Below are positions 41,917-53,218 of a stretch of DNA of 64,000 nt, one piece after another. The notes beneath the pieces are model-generated. The model was not told the origin of the DNA and did not search any database. It worked only from the letters and a program-made list of their open reading frames with translations. Source of the stretch: Ulva prolifera (Eukaryota > Chlorophyta > Ulvophyceae > Ulvales > Ulvaceae); NCBI GenBank assembly GCA_023078555.1, contig CM041198.1, forward strand, positions 1,390,856-1,454,855, given 5' to 3'. The first letter of the stretch is position 1. Every line of letters starts with the position of its first letter. The translations under genes and the position numbers were made by a program.

Positions 41917-42480
41917 CTGCTGCGGAGGTCGTGGCCTACCCCACGATAGAAGCCATCGCTGCGATCACCAGCTCCTGGTGCAGCTGCAGCGTCGACCAAA
42001 TCTGCGATAGGTCAGCTCCGATGAGAGTCATGGGCTTCGCGCACCCCACGCCTGCGCATGCCCGTGGCTAGTGGACGCATGGCTGTCGACGCCTGCAGAA
42101 GCGCAGTCGCGGGAGCTGCCTGTGTCACTCTGCAACACTACTATGTTGCGGCATATCTAATCTCAGGCCTCTGATTGGTGCAGATCAACATGTGCGATCC
42201 CTGTGGCTGTGCTGCTTGAGCACACACTAGCAACTGCAGCTTGTGCTGGCGTCGTGCATCCCCCCATCGTATCCTCGTCAGTAGCTTGCTGAAGCCAGTA
42301 CATTGTTTCCCGTGTGCAATCTATCTTCTTCTTACACACTCCTTGCACCTTACTTCTTGCTGAATCATCTGACAGGGCAATCCGGGGTCCTGTGTTGTTT
42401 GGCCCAGGCCTGCAGTATTACTACACTCTGGCTTCTACGATGTATGCCATCTCCGACTTGAATTTCTGAGCACACCGCAG
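41917..42480. other. Upstream region of EGD-4
   Basis: Conserved with 50470-51109 and 55145-55678, including GTGCGATCCCTGTGGCTGTG and a CACCTTACTTCTTGCTG-like block. Probably the promoter and intron zone of the older EGD subfamily. No TATA box was obvious. Confidence 0.4.
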
Positions 42481-42481
42481 G

Positions 42482-43432
42482 ATGTACACCACAGCCGGAG
42501 TTGGGTTCATGCTGGCGGGAGCCATGATGGCGCTCTTGTGTTGCCCTGCCCATATTCTCCCACCTCGGCCGTGGCCTCCTCAACAGCGTCAATGGCATTG
42601 CGGGTGATACGGGCATCGAGGGTGATGGAGGCGACGAGGGCAACGAGGGCCTAGACTTCTTCCTCTTCACCCCCCCTTGGACCGTGATATCGGCGACGAA
42701 GGGGACGCGGGCGATGAGGGCAATGAGGTTGACGAAGGCGATGAGGGGAATGCAGGTGACGAGGGAGATGAGGGCAACGCAGACGACGACGGTGACGAGG
42801 GCAATGAGGGTGGCGAGAGCCCCGTCTTCCCACAGGAATGCAACACCAAAGGCGCACTCATGTCATGCACCACCGAAGCAGGTGTCTTGCGTGCTGCCCT
42901 GCAGCAGTCCCACGAGCACTTCATCGGGGCCACCCTCTCGGACCTCTGCCGCGGCCACGACCCGGCTACAGCCACGCTTGAGGCCACAGTGCCGGCACTC
43001 ACCTTTGCGTGCACTCTGGCCAACGCCCAGAACCCCTGCTCTGATCCCTGCCACCGGTTTGGTTGCGCCTCCGTGAATTTTACGGCAAAGGCGTGGGCCG
43101 ACCATCTGCTGCGATGTGCACCGCCGCCGTCGTCGCCGCCGCAGCGGAGGGCTGTCACGGAGCTGCCACAACGGAGCTGCCGCCGTAGCGGAAGGCTGTC
43201 ACGGAGCTGTCACAACGGAGCTGCCGCCGCAGCGGAGGGCTGTGACTGTCCCACAGACGCGCCTTTGCTGGCTATTGCCGCTGAGGCTGCGTCGGTTCAC
43301 CTCACGGAGGACGCGTTCGTCCGTGCCCGGGAGTTTTCGTGTGGTGCGGATGGCATGCCAGCGGCAGCTTTTGGCTCGCTCGGGTGCTGCGGTCGCAGCG
43401 ACTTCTCCTTCAGTGACGCGCTGGGCTCCTGA
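42482..43432 (+). pseudogene. EGD-4 pseudogene
   Basis: Begins after CACACCGCAG with MYTTAGVGFMLAGAMMALL, a preserved signal-like start. Reading then leaves the family frame and meets TGA near 42600. The acidic repeat resumes in a second frame (IEGDGGDEGNEG) and in a third from 42680 (DIGDEGDAGDEGNEVDEGDE). From there the frame stays open to GCTCCTGA at 43432, but the cysteine domain is disturbed: a roughly 45-bp unit containing CGGAGCTGCCACAACGGAGC is repeated about three times at 43140-43250. Two frameshifts make it non-functional as a full-length gene, though a shorter product cannot be excluded. Confidence 0.65.
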
Positions 43433-43435
43433 GTG

Positions 43436-45138
43436 TAACACGTGCGCTGCTGCCCTCTCCATGGGGATCACCCGTGAACCTGTATGCCCTGCTGAGTTGG
43501 AGCATACAAGATAGAACCTGCTGGCATGAGTCAAGATCAACACCTTCTTGCAGCGGGCATTAGGGGCATCAGGCTCACCCCGTGCTCCCTGTGAATTTTG
43601 TCACAATTCAATAGGCCGAGAATGCAAAGTGGCGGCACGGTTGCTGTCTGTAGCTGCGGCACACTATCAAGTGCTTGTTCTAGACCTGACAGTTCTAGAT
43701 CTGACACTGCAGCTGTCGTCGTGCAGCCTGCAGCTGATGCCATCGAGGACGCCTGTGCGGCATTCAAGGCCTGTGTAGCAGTCCAAAGGTTAGGGCTTGT
43801 GTGGGCGGGGCGGCGTGTGGGATTGGCTCAGGCACCCGCGAATGTCACATCAGGCGCCCCCCTGCTCGAAGAACTCGACCTGTCGCAGCTGGCTTCGGGG
43901 TAGGTTTGGGAGATGTGCACTCGGGGAGCTGTGGCACACGCTGATGAGCTTCTGTGCACATGCTGCGTGTGCCTGCTAGGACGCTGCCAGTGCCTAGGCG
44001 ATTCGTGCACGGTTCTGTGTATGGCTGTTCTTTCTCACTTTACTTGTTGCCGGCTTGGCCGAATGGAGCCTGCGCGCCGCAGAAGTGTGTTGGGAGGTAC
44101 TCTGCTCGGTAATTGTTGTCCAGACTCGGTGGACATTTCGGAATGATGTAATCCAATGGTGTAGCGGCGATGTCACCCAGGCTGTCGCGTGCGACCCTGA
44201 GTATTGCTCGTTGCAGTGCGTATCATGTTCTGCATGTGTTGTAGCAGCTTCAGCAAATTTAATTTTCCCAGGATCAGGGCCAGGCTGCATCTGGGCATGA
44301 ATGCATAGTGATGAGGCCTAGGGTCGCCCCTAGGGTCGCACGGGTGGCGTGATAGATATCAATACATACTAATCATAAATACATTTCCATAATCATACGC
44401 CGTACTTCATTAAAAGCATGGACATGTAACGCATAACGCTGGGCTTTCTAGGTTTTCAACCATGTGTGGTTAATCATGATTGTCATATGCATGACCATGG
44501 CGACAGACCCAACAACGATTAGATTTTTTAGACCCGGCCCCATGCAACGCTGGCCTAGATGTGCCTGCTTTCAATTGAGTACGGTATTTATACAAAGGAC
44601 AGAGGCCTGGCATGGAGCCGGTTTTGAGAATCCACTCGCAAACCCACTCACTCATTCGCGGCATGCATCTAGCTGCTGGTTCCTGCCCGTCTACAATGAA
44701 CCAGGGCGATCGGCCGCTGCCATGAAGATCGCAGCGAAGACGGCAGTTCTTGGCCCATCGGCCTCGGGGTGCGTGGGCACCCGCTGAACCTGCATCAGGC
44801 GCAGCTCAGCTGTGGCCATGGTGTCCAGAGTCCATGCTGCGCGGCGCCAGCGGGCGCTATGGGTCTTGCGTGCGCTGGTTGGCCATGGGGGGCCGTGGCG
44901 TGCACCGCGTAGCCAGCACACACTTGCTTGGCAACATCACAGCCACCGCTGGCCATCCGGTTGATGGCTGTGTTCTTTCCTTGCCCGCTGGTTCCGCAGT
45001 GCTGCCCACTTCGCCGCCTTGTTTCTTGTCACACAGCAGCTCGGCGGGTGTCGCAATGCTCAAGCCAAGCATGCATATGTGCCCTATAGGTGATGGTAGC
45101 TACCATATGTGGAGGTTAACCAACAAACTTGAACGTTC
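43436..45138. other. No gene seen (43436-45138), with one LINE-A tail
   Basis: 43700-44160 matches 52690-53110 of unit E, including an acceptor-like CTGCAG followed by CTGATGCCATCGAGGACGCC. 44985-45034 is a LINE-A tail (CAGTGCTGCCCACTTCGCC and TTCTTGTCACAC). Confidence 0.45.
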
Positions 45139-45480
45139 ATCGGTCAGTTGGGGGATGTGGCTGACTGCTAGTGGGCGCATCCCCACAGGCACGCTTGTCC
45201 AATGGGCGCTGCGGGTTCTGTCAGTGTCGTTGCAACAGGGCAGTGCGGAAATGTATCGGAAGTCTGGGCTTGTCATCTCTCATGAGCAGGGGTTGCGGTT
45301 TGATGCGGGCCTCCATGATGGACGACGCGATCCTGCCGGACTGAGGGGTGGGTGCGGTTGTAGTGTGATTGTTTATGAATGTGTTGCTGTTGATTCGGAT
45401 GAGATTCGGTTTTGGTGTTTATCTTTTACCGTTCACTCTCAGAAAAGGCTTTTGTGAATACTACGTTCACTCTTTTGCAA
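45139..45480 (+). mobile_element. LINE-B remnant: ORF2 C-terminus and tail
   Basis: CGGTCAGTTGGGGGATGTGG through TGCCGGACTGA near 45344 is the same protein end as at 1-201, with frameshifts. The tail GATTCGGATGAGATTCGG ends in CGTTCACTCTTTTGCAA. Confidence 0.72.
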
Positions 45481-45796
45481 CTCTGATGTGCATGTGTGCC
45501 CAGCACTCCTGAGTGCGGGCATGGCCTGCAGCTGCCACGCGTACGCACACCGAGACGCTGACTGGCAGCTTGCGAGTCATTCCGGGGCCACAGATGGCAC
45601 CAGAGTGGCTCATGTTGCAAGTGGTTGGCCTTGCACGGGGACCACAATTGAGATGTCATGAGCTCCATGCAGGCCTAGGTGGGCGCTGTCGTAGTGCCGC
45701 TGACTTCCAAAAAAGAGAACAACACTAGACATGTGGGCCCAAAACCGAATCCCATCCGGATCAACAGCAACACACACATAGACACAAGATCACACT

Positions 45797-46616
45797 CGGG
45801 AAAGGCAGTTTGATGGGGCTGGCATTCCCGTCCAATGACCTCACGCCGCTCACAGGCCACCCGGCCTGAGCGGCGCTGCGCGCCCTCCCGGGTTGCCTGA
45901 TGGGCGGTCATCGCTGCGTGCGCTCGCGGCCTCGTCCGCTTCGTCGTAGTGGCAGCCATGGCGTGCCGCGCTTTGCCGCTGTCCTCCCCGTGCGTCTGCG
46001 CGTGGCCTGCCATTAGGGCGCAGCCAGGTGGTGTGGGCAGGCTGGGCTGGACTTTGGGGGGTTGCGGGTGTGGGTCTGCGGGTGGGCGGGGTGGTGTGCA
46101 GGGGCAGGGCGGTGTGGGTTGTGCTGGAGGAGGCGGGGGCCTCCCCGGGGCGGGGGTTGTTGTGGGGTTTCGCTGTTTCTTTGCTCGGCGGCCTTGGCTG
46201 CATGTGCTTTCTTTCGGGGCTCTTGCGCCTGGCTAGTGGGCGGGGTGCGGGTGGGGGTGGGCGTGTGGGTGTGCTTGTGGGTGTTGGGTGTGATGCTTGT
46301 GAGTGTTTGTAGGTGTGTGGGTGTGTGTTACAAGGACAAAGCAAGCGAGGCAGGTAGCACCGCAAGCAAGAAGTAGCGGAAACGCACACCACGCAGCAAG
46401 CCACACGAAGCGCACACCAAAACACCCACGCAACGGCAGCACCCGCGCCGAACACAGCGAGTGTGTGGGTGTGTGGCTGTGGCCGGCGCGGGTGCTGGTG
46501 GTGCGTGGGTGTGCTGGTGTGTACACATGTGCTGCGTGTGGCCCGCTTGTTGCATGGTGTGCGGTTCCCCTGGTTGCTGCTTGCGGTGCTACCTGCCTTG
46601 CTTGCTTTGTCCTTGT
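45797..46616 (+). mobile_element. LINE-A copy inserted in LINE-B
   Basis: Flanked by ACACAAGATCACACT (45782-45796) and ACACAAGATCGCACT (from 46617), a 15-bp target duplication with one mismatch. The left part (AAAGGCAGTTTGATGGGGC, then ACCTCACGCCGCTCACAGG) is the decayed end of the LINE-A protein (GKAVLAGL...LSPLTGHPA) followed by its GT-rich 3' UTR. The right end is TTGCGGTGCTACCTGCC and TTGTCCTTGTAACAC. Confidence 0.78.
46326..46459 (-). mobile_element. LINE-A tail inserted inside the LINE-A copy
   Basis: Reverse-oriented tail (plus strand TTACAAGGACAAAGCAAGCG) flanked by GTGTGTGGGTGTGTG-like repeats at about 46311-46326 and 46460-46475. With the right end of its host copy it forms a roughly 300-bp inverted repeat. 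Confidence 0.6.
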
Positions 46617-47108
46617 AACACAAGATCGCACTACAACCGCACCCACCCCTCAGTCGGGCAGGATCGCGTCCTCTAGGCCTGCCTCATACCGCAACCCCTG
46701 CTCACGAGAGATGACAAGCCCAGACTTCCGATACATGTCTGCATCGCCCCGCTGCCAGGACACCGACAGCACCCGCGGCGCCCACTGCCAATGGACAAGC
46801 GTGCCTTTGGGGATGCGCCCACTAGCTATAGCAGCAGCCACATCCCCCAACTGGCCGATGAACCTTATAAGGTTCATAGATTCGTAATTACGGCAGCCTT
46901 TCCATGAAGCCGCACGATTCGACGGCGACCGGAACAAACCGGAACGCAGCATGATCAGGCACATCCCGCCGGAAGCGGTCCCGCTTCCTGTTCTCCTCCC
47001 GCTCCGCCGTCGCCCCCGTCTCCTGTGCCGCAGCGGCCACGTATGAGGCCGCCGGCGCACGCGCGACCATGACGTCCACAGCAGCCATCTCTACTGGCAG
47101 GCGCGGCA

Positions 47109-47111
<3 letters not shown>

Positions 47112-47139
<28 letters not shown>
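47112..47139. repeat. AT/TA dinucleotide microsatellite
   Basis: About 14 TA units at the 5' truncation point of LINE-B. Confidence 0.9.
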
Positions 47140-47142
<3 letters not shown>

Positions 47143-49854
47143 TATGACCACAACCGTAGTGCGAGTGCTGCTTAGTACTAAGCTTAGTAGCCGGGCCACG
47201 CGTGGCCCGGCCACACGGCCACAAAAGTCTTTTCAAAGTTGATGGGCTCGTCTGTTCCCGTTCGGTCCGACCGAAGAGTCTTCTGGAATGCTCGCATGCA
47301 GGAGGAGCTCCTAGGAGCTAGCGCTGTGGACCTTCGATAGGGGAGCGGGCTGCAGAGAGAGAGACGTACAGGATTCGTGTGGCAGCACAAACTTCTCTGG
47401 GCTGTGAGAATGAGTCATGCTAATATTGTAGTCAAATGTGAGGTGCAGCAGTGGCTGCCTCATTGACTGGTTGTCCTCTATTAGTGTTGCATGCACACGT
47501 GAGACGGACAGTGAAGACTCATGAAAACGAGTCAACACACACGCATGCAGGCAGATGCCTGGCATGATGCGTGACACGACGCGTACGCAGTCGTGTGAGA
47601 GCACCACACATCCTATGGTATAGTATGATGTGATGGTATGAATGATTTGGTAGATCTGAGCTCCACAGAGCCCGAGTGTTGTGCTCTGTACACCATGGTG
47701 TGTGCGTGGAAGTGGTATATATGCAGCCGTGCACTCTGTAGCAGACATCTTGTCTGAACAGAGAATGCACAGGTATGCACATCCAGCTACGGTAGTTTGG
47801 ACTGCATGTTGTGTTCGTGTGCTGAGTGTCATTGTGAGAACTATGGGTAGCATAGAGTTCATAGAACAGATGCTGCAGGTGCTGTGTATGTATTGAGCAA
47901 AGGCTAATACAACAAGTGACAGATCACCTCTTTATTCCCACAGGTGAGACAACTTAGCACATGTAATCTTGTCTGAACAGAGAATGCACCGGTGCTGTGT
48001 ATGTATTGATCACACAGAGGCAGATCTGCTCGAGCAAAGGCTAATACAACAACTGACAGATCACCTGTTAATTCCCACAATTCGAGCTCCGAGCCAGAAT
48101 CTTCAGCAGTAGCACAGCACATGTACGTGTGCGCGGATAGCGACGATTGGTAAGATTTTAAACTTGAACACCCGGGTTGAGCGGGTTGAACACCCGGAAA
48201 CTTGAACACGTGTACCCGGTACCCGGGTGTGGCAGTCCAGTGATAAGACCGCTCTACCACTGGACCCTTGTACGTCGCGACGTGCAGGGGTCCAGTGGTA
48301 GAGCGGTCTCACTACAAGGATGCCAGACAGGTGATAATGTGCATTTCGGCGACACATTAGCGGCTAAACACTGTGAAAGCAGTGTCGTGATGTGGATGAA
48401 ATGTTCGGAGAATGCCGCTCCGGTGTGTGTGAGCTGCACACTTTACGTCCTCGTGGGACTGGAATGTGCCATGTGCTAGGAACGGTCGAAGCGCTTCCAA
48501 TGTTGCAGATGTACACTTTGGCATGACGAGTGGGTGAGCTGTGCTCGATGCACGTTGGAGTGTGCACGCGAGTACAGGAGATGTGCATTTTGGCGTATGC
48601 ACGTGGGCCGGAAAGATGTGCTTGTCGAGTACAGCTCGCGCATGGCGTGTACACCTTCATAAAAACCAGGCATCAATGACACATTCCAAGCACTCTTCTT
48701 GCGGAAGTGTACACGCTGGGTGGAGGCATCGTGTACTGTTTCCCACTCGATGATGTACAGTCGGTGCACTCGTCATGCTCAATTGCAAGTCACCGCTGTA
48801 GTTGATTTATCTATAAGTTTAAACAGTACGGGACGGGTTCTGTATGTACACTTACATGTTGATGTCTGTGTGCTGCCGACGATTGTCACCTCCAGCACAC
48901 TGCAACATTACCCGGCCCTGCGGAACATGGCGCAGTCAAGACAGTTATACATTATGTGCACTTACTACCGCTGATCATGCGGAAAGGCTATGCACAGTGT
49001 TTGGCACGCTGCACAGGCAGCTGCACTGCGCGTGCCAACACTGCATCAAAGTTGTTGACCACCGCACGATAAGACAGCAGCGACACCGACGACCAACGTA
49101 TACCAGATACGTCGCTGCTGAAACAAGCCTGTTTCAGCAGGCCTATTGTGCTTTATGATTGTCTTGAGCAGGGCTGAGCATGAGGACGTGTTCACTGCGG
49201 ACGATACGGAGCGTACAGCTGCAGATACAATGTCTACATCGTGCATCGATCCCCAGTCACAGTACAGCAAAGTATTGCTTGCTGTCAGCTGCTGCCAGTG
49301 CACAGCATATGTGCATCGTGCCTTCACAGCACTGGCCGACGGCAAGTAGCGCTAGCCTTAAGTCGCAGATTGACACTGCACGATCACAAGCATTCGATAT
49401 TATGCGATTCCAACCGCAAGAGATATCACTGTAGATGAGAGCAATTCAATCGAAGTAACAGTGCATTGAGCGGGTTTTCTCACGTCTACCGACGTTCAGC
49501 TGGCACTTGTCGTCCGCGTTGACCGTCAAATCAACAACTATCGTGAGTTGAAACAATGGCTCAAGCTTTGAGCTTGCTTAGACGTATGCTATGCGCTACG
49601 TTTACGAGCACAATCAGTAGGCCACACTTCGGCGAACAAACCAGCACTGGCGTGATAAGATCTTATCACTGGACTGCCACAAAACGGGCCCTCCTGCAAC
49701 GGCACGGAATGCTCACATAGCGATGCGACGGGTGACGTCCTCCATATGCTTGGTATTGGTGCGACACAGTACTGACTGTGGCGGCTTTACGCAAGAGTGA
49801 ACGGAAGAAAACATCGCGGTGTTCCAGTGGCCATGGGTGCTGCTCTGTGGCCAT
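47140..49854. other. Gene-free stretch with local duplications
   Basis: CTTGTCTGAACAGAGAATGC occurs at 47750 and 47968, and GCAAAGGCTAATACAACAA at about 47897 and 48035, a decayed local tandem duplication. A 64-bp palindrome lies at 48246. No recognisable protein in any frame. Confidence 0.5.
48246..48309. repeat. 64-bp palindrome with an A-box-like arm
   Basis: Centred at 48277/48278 (TCGCGA); 30 of 32 pairs match. The arms are AGACCGCTCTACCACTGGAC and complement; the two mismatches are transitions. The right arm (CAGTGGTAGAGCGG) resembles the A box of tRNA genes, but no B box or cloverleaf follows. Same family as 23833. Confidence 0.85.
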
Positions 49855-49866
49855 ATGCATGCTGTG

Positions 49867-49980
49867 TTTAACAAAAAAGTACTATAGGGAGAATGAAAGG
49901 GAGAAAACAAACACTGAAACCGAATCTCATCCGCATCAACATCAAAACACACTCACACGAACACAACAACCACACTCACA
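49867..49980 (-). mobile_element. LINE-B tail insertion, 114 bp
   Basis: Reverse complement of the LINE-B tail (GAGAAAACAAACACTGAAAC then CGAATCTCATCCGCATCAAC). Flanked by the perfect 12-bp repeat ATGCATGCTGTG at 49855-49866 and 49981-49992. The insert's 3' end carries an A run (AACAAAAAAG). Confidence 0.85.
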
Positions 49981-50180
49981 ATGCATGCTGTGATCCCAAC
50001 TTTGGGAGCACACGACGCGCGTTCTGTGGTTTCGCGATGCATCGGACAGCGCTCGCATGCCATAATGCCCTCACCGTTTCTAACTGCTTCCTCTGCTTGC
50101 CGTGCATTGCTGCACATGGTTCCCGGCGTTCGGTGGGCTGCAAGTGTGCCGCTTGTAGCTACGTGAGGACGCGCCCAGCT

Positions 50181-50242
50181 GGGTGCTTACTCTTTGGTAA
50201 CAGTGGCTGGGCCCAGTCACTGTTACTAAAGAGTAAGCGCCC
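50181..50242. repeat. 62-bp palindromic insertion
   Basis: Centred on GGGCCC (50209-50214); 28 of 31 pairs match and the three mismatches are transitions. Flanked by GCGCCC on both sides (50171-50176; 50237-50242 at the arm end). Unit D reads AGGACGCGCTCGGTCAACG without it. Confidence 0.8.
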
Positions 50243-50382
50243 GGTCAACGTCAACCGCCGCCCGGTTTGACATGTACAACTGATCATGAATATGCATATG
50301 GTGCATAGGATCTGCACGTACGGCCGCGTGGCTGATGCATATGCTACGCATTTATGCCAATTGTGGTAGTTTTTACGCGGCC

Positions 50383-50432
50383 TGAGATTCGGTTTCAGTG
50401 TTTGTTTTCTCCCGTTCACTCTTTTGTAAAAA
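50383..50432 (+). mobile_element. 50-bp LINE-B tail with 15-bp target duplication
   Basis: TGAGATTCGGTTTCAGTG through CACTCTTTTGTAAAAA, flanked by AGTTTTTACGCGGCC at 50368-50382 and 50433-50447. Confidence 0.88.
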
Positions 50433-51470
50433 AGTTTTTACGCGGCCTTAACGACGTGATGTGATGGCTGTGGCGCTGCAGCGGAGGCCTACCCCGCGGT
50501 TCAAGCCATCGCTGCGATCGCCAGCTCCTGACGCATCTGCTGTGTCGACCATAACCACGATAGATCGGCTCCGATGAGAGTATCATGGGACTTATGCATC
50601 TGACGGCTATCCATGGCTAGTGGCCGCATGGGTCTCAACGCCTATACAAGCGCAGTCGCGGAGCTGCCTGTGCCACTCTCCAGCATTATGATGTTGTGGC
50701 ATAGCTGATCTCAGGTCTTGCTTTCATTGAGGCAGATGAACATGTACATGTGCGATCCCTGTGGCTGTGCTGCTTGAGCACACACTAACGACTGCAGCTT
50801 GTGCTGACCTCGTGAGTGTTCCATTGTATACAATGTCACAGTACGGTATCCTGATCACTGGCAGTAGCTTGCTGACGCCATGCATATGGTGCTGCATCAC
50901 ACATTCTTTTTTTTGGGCTCCCGGCGTGCAGTCCATCCTGGTCATACCCACTCCTTGCACCCAGGCACTATCATCTGACATTGCAACTCGGGCTTCTATG
51001 TTGTTTGGCCCACTGGCAGGTCTGCAATCAATCCAGCGGGTACAGCCACATTGTGGTTTTTTTGGTACATGATATATCTAGCATGAGTCTCGCCACGGAC
51101 TGCATGCAGGATGTGCACCGCAGCGGGAGTTGGCTTCATGATGGCTGGAGCCATGATGGCCATGGCTCCTCACCAGGTGCACCAGGATCTCTGGTGCCGC
51201 CCTGGCCCCAATCTCCCGGCCCGGCCGTGACCTGGCCGACAGCAATGAGGGCAACGAGAGCATTGAATTCAATCTATTCCTTGGCTATGGCGATGAGGGG
51301 ACCGAGGGGAGTGAGGTTAATGGGGGTGACGAGGGCTATGAGGGAGGGCAATGAGGGCGACGAGGGCGACGAGGGCAACGAGGGTGGGTAACGAGGGTGA
51401 CGAGGGTGACGAGGGTGACGAGGGCAACGAGGGGGATAAGACTGATGAGCTTCACCTATTCAACACTCCC

Positions 51471-51585
51471 AAGGGAGCGTGGCCACCTGGTGAGCTTCAT
51501 GTCTGTTGCGTGGGTGGCTGGGGGTGTACTCTGCTAGCTTGGTGCTGCCCGCCTCAATCGACATGTTGCACCTTGATCCTTGTAA
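51471..51585 (+). mobile_element. LINE-A tail in EGD-5, 115 bp
   Basis: Flanked by CACCTATTCAACACTCCC (51453-51470) and CACCTATTCAATACTCCC (51586-51603), 18 bp with one mismatch. Ends TTGATCCTTGTAA. Confidence 0.85.
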
Positions 51586-51609
51586 CACCTATTCAATACT
51601 CCCGATCAA

Positions 51610-51722
51610 CGCCTCATCTGCACTCATAGACCCTTGAATGCCTCCGGAGTGTGTGTGTATGTTGTTGATTCGGATGAGATTCGCTTTTGGTGTTTGTCTT
51701 CTCCCGTTCGCTCTTCTGTACT
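51610..51722 (+). mobile_element. LINE-B tail in EGD-5
   Basis: GTTGATTCGGATGAGATTCG then CTTCTCCCGTTCGCTCTTCT. Target duplication not resolved. Confidence 0.65.
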
Positions 51723-52435
51723 ACCCGACCCGTTTAGTAAACACCGCTCCCCAGCCTCCACTGGCGTCCTCGCCGCAATGCATTGAGCCCAATACAGCGT
51801 CATCGCAGCCAGCTTCACTGAGCTCTGCAATGAATTCTCGTGCATCTCGGCGGCAACATACAGCCGCCGCGGCGGCCGCGTAGCCGGCGCTCGCCTGCTC
51901 GCGCGCCCTCGCCTCCGTCCATGCCCCTTGCACCACCAGCTGCCCGCCGTTCAGCTGCGACTCCGCAGCGGCCACGGCCCGGGTGCAGGGGTGGGCCGAC
52001 GCCGCGTCGGCTGCGCACGCTGCCGTCATCGCCGCCGCGACGGAGGCCTGTGGCTGCCTCTATGACGCGCCCCTGCTGGCTGTTGCCGCTGAGGCAGAGT
52101 TCATCAGGCTCACTGAGGACATGTTTGCAACGGCTGCGTTGAAATGCGCTGAGGCCAACCGGTGTCAGTTCGAGGGTGCGTACATAACCAGCGCGGAGTT
52201 CGCATACGCCACCGTCTGGACCAAGGCCATCGCCGAGGCGTTCCTGAAGCCGACTGCTTCACCAGCGAGGTCACCACCCGCATCGTCGCCGAGATCCGCG
52301 GCACGTTCGGGATCGTCAAGGGCTGTGGGCGCAATGACTTCTACTGACGCATCAGGCTCCACTCACGGCGCAACTGTGCAAGACGTATGTGGCTACTCTT
52401 TCAATTCTGACGGCCTCATGCTTGTACTTGTTTGA

Positions 52436-53204
52436 CCTGGGGTTTTGACTCAGCGTGTTCGGTGTTCCCCATCTGAGATCAACGTCTAGATCTACGACAG
52501 ATTGCAATGAGCTCATTGCAGCGTAGCCGGACGCCTTCGTGCTCAGGCTATGCTTCCGATGACATACATTAACAAGAGAAGACGAGCGTAGAAAGCGTCT
52601 GCGCTGCTAGCTGCACGGCTGCCGTGCACGCAAGTCCAAGCAGCGGCGTACTATACTGTTCAATTCTTGCGCTGTCACTGCGGCCTTTGTCATGCTGCAG
52701 GCTGCTGACGGCATCCGGGAGGCACAAGAGCTGCTCCTGAGGCCGGTGCGGCGCACAAGGCCTGTCTAGAATTCAAAAATCTAGCAATGCAGTGCAGAAG
52801 TCTAAGGCTTGTGTGTATAGGTTGTGGTGTGGGATAGGCTGAGGCATTCGCAAACAGTACATCAGGCACCACCCTGCATAGAGATGTGTTACGTGTTGCA
52901 GCTGACCTGCGGCTACACTTGAACAAGACTCAGGGATCTCACGATGTGGCATACAATAAAACTGGCTGCTGTGCAGTACACGCTCGGTGTACCTGCAAGA
53001 CCGCTGCCAGTTTGTATGATATGTGTGCACGGTTCTGTGTGTGGCAATTCTGCGATACTTCAGTGTTGTTCAACCTGGCTGCATGCAGCCTGCTCACCCG
53101 CAGATGTGTGCTGGGCTGTACCACACCTTGTACTTGTTCCCTGAACAGGGTGCCCATGTCAGACTGTGGCAATCCAGTGGGGGTCCCGCAACATGGACTG
53201 GTGG
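52436..53204. other. Downstream part of unit E, no gene
   Basis: Matches 43700-44160. An acceptor-like CATGCTGCAG at 52699 is followed by GCTGCTGACGGCATCC, comparable with the proposed last exons of EGD-2 and EGD-3. Confidence 0.4.
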
Positions 53205-53218
53205 CACATCGGACCTGG

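Larger units (their letters stand above)
39600..44200 (+). repeat. Duplication unit D (pairs with 50.0-53.2 kb)
   Basis: Collinear with 49980-53200. Anchors include GTTCGGTGGGCTGCAAGTGT (39820 and 50131), GACGTGATGTGATGGCTGT (39985 and 50453), GCGATCCCTGTGGCTGTGCT (42194 and 50753), the EGD pseudogenes, and GCACGGTTCTGTGT (44007 and 53027). Unit D contains the 1.9-kb hAT-like insertion that unit E lacks. A shorter third match lies at 55.0-55.7 kb. Confidence 0.75.
45725..47110 (-). mobile_element. LINE-B, 5'-truncated, interrupted by LINE-A
   Basis: Minus strand. 47100-46900 reads DVMVARAPAASYVAAAAQET then FRFVPVAVESCGFM, the C-terminal region typical of LINE RT proteins. After a frameshift at about 46880 it continues FIGQLGDVAAA and ends GLEDAILPD-stop at 46650. 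The 3' UTR is then split by a LINE-A insertion (45797-46616) and resumes at 45796-45725 with the LINE-B tail (reverse complement of GATGGGATTCGGTTTTGGG). The 5' end stops near an AT microsatellite. Not functional. Confidence 0.75.
51111..52347 (+). pseudogene. EGD-5 pseudogene with two retroelement tails
   Basis: Starts after ATGCAG with MCTAAGVGFMMAGAMMAMA. It leaves the family frame and reaches TGA near 51225. The 9-bp repeat tract (51280-51440) is interrupted by a stop (GGGTAACGAGGG). A LINE-A tail (51471-51585) and a LINE-B tail (about 51610-51722) follow where the spacer should be. The cysteine domain resumes (VIAASFTELCNEF near 51796; ATEACGCLYDAPLLAVAAEA from 52040; FAYATVWTKAIAEAFL) and breaks again at about 52240, where one missing base shifts DCFTSEVTTRIVAEIRGTFG into another frame ending NDFY-stop. 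Confidence 0.72.
49980..53200 (+). repeat. Duplication unit E
   Basis: Partner of 39600-44200. It lacks the hAT-like element but contains LINE-B and LINE-A tails and a 62-bp palindrome that unit D lacks. Confidence 0.72.

Noticed and set aside
47311-47862. 183-codon minus-strand frame
   Set aside because: Not protein-like in composition, no motif, overlaps local repeats. Kept out of the feature list.
48290-48312. tRNA gene suggested by CAGTGGTAGAGCGG
   Set aside because: No B box, acceptor stem or cloverleaf downstream; the sequence is one arm of a palindrome.
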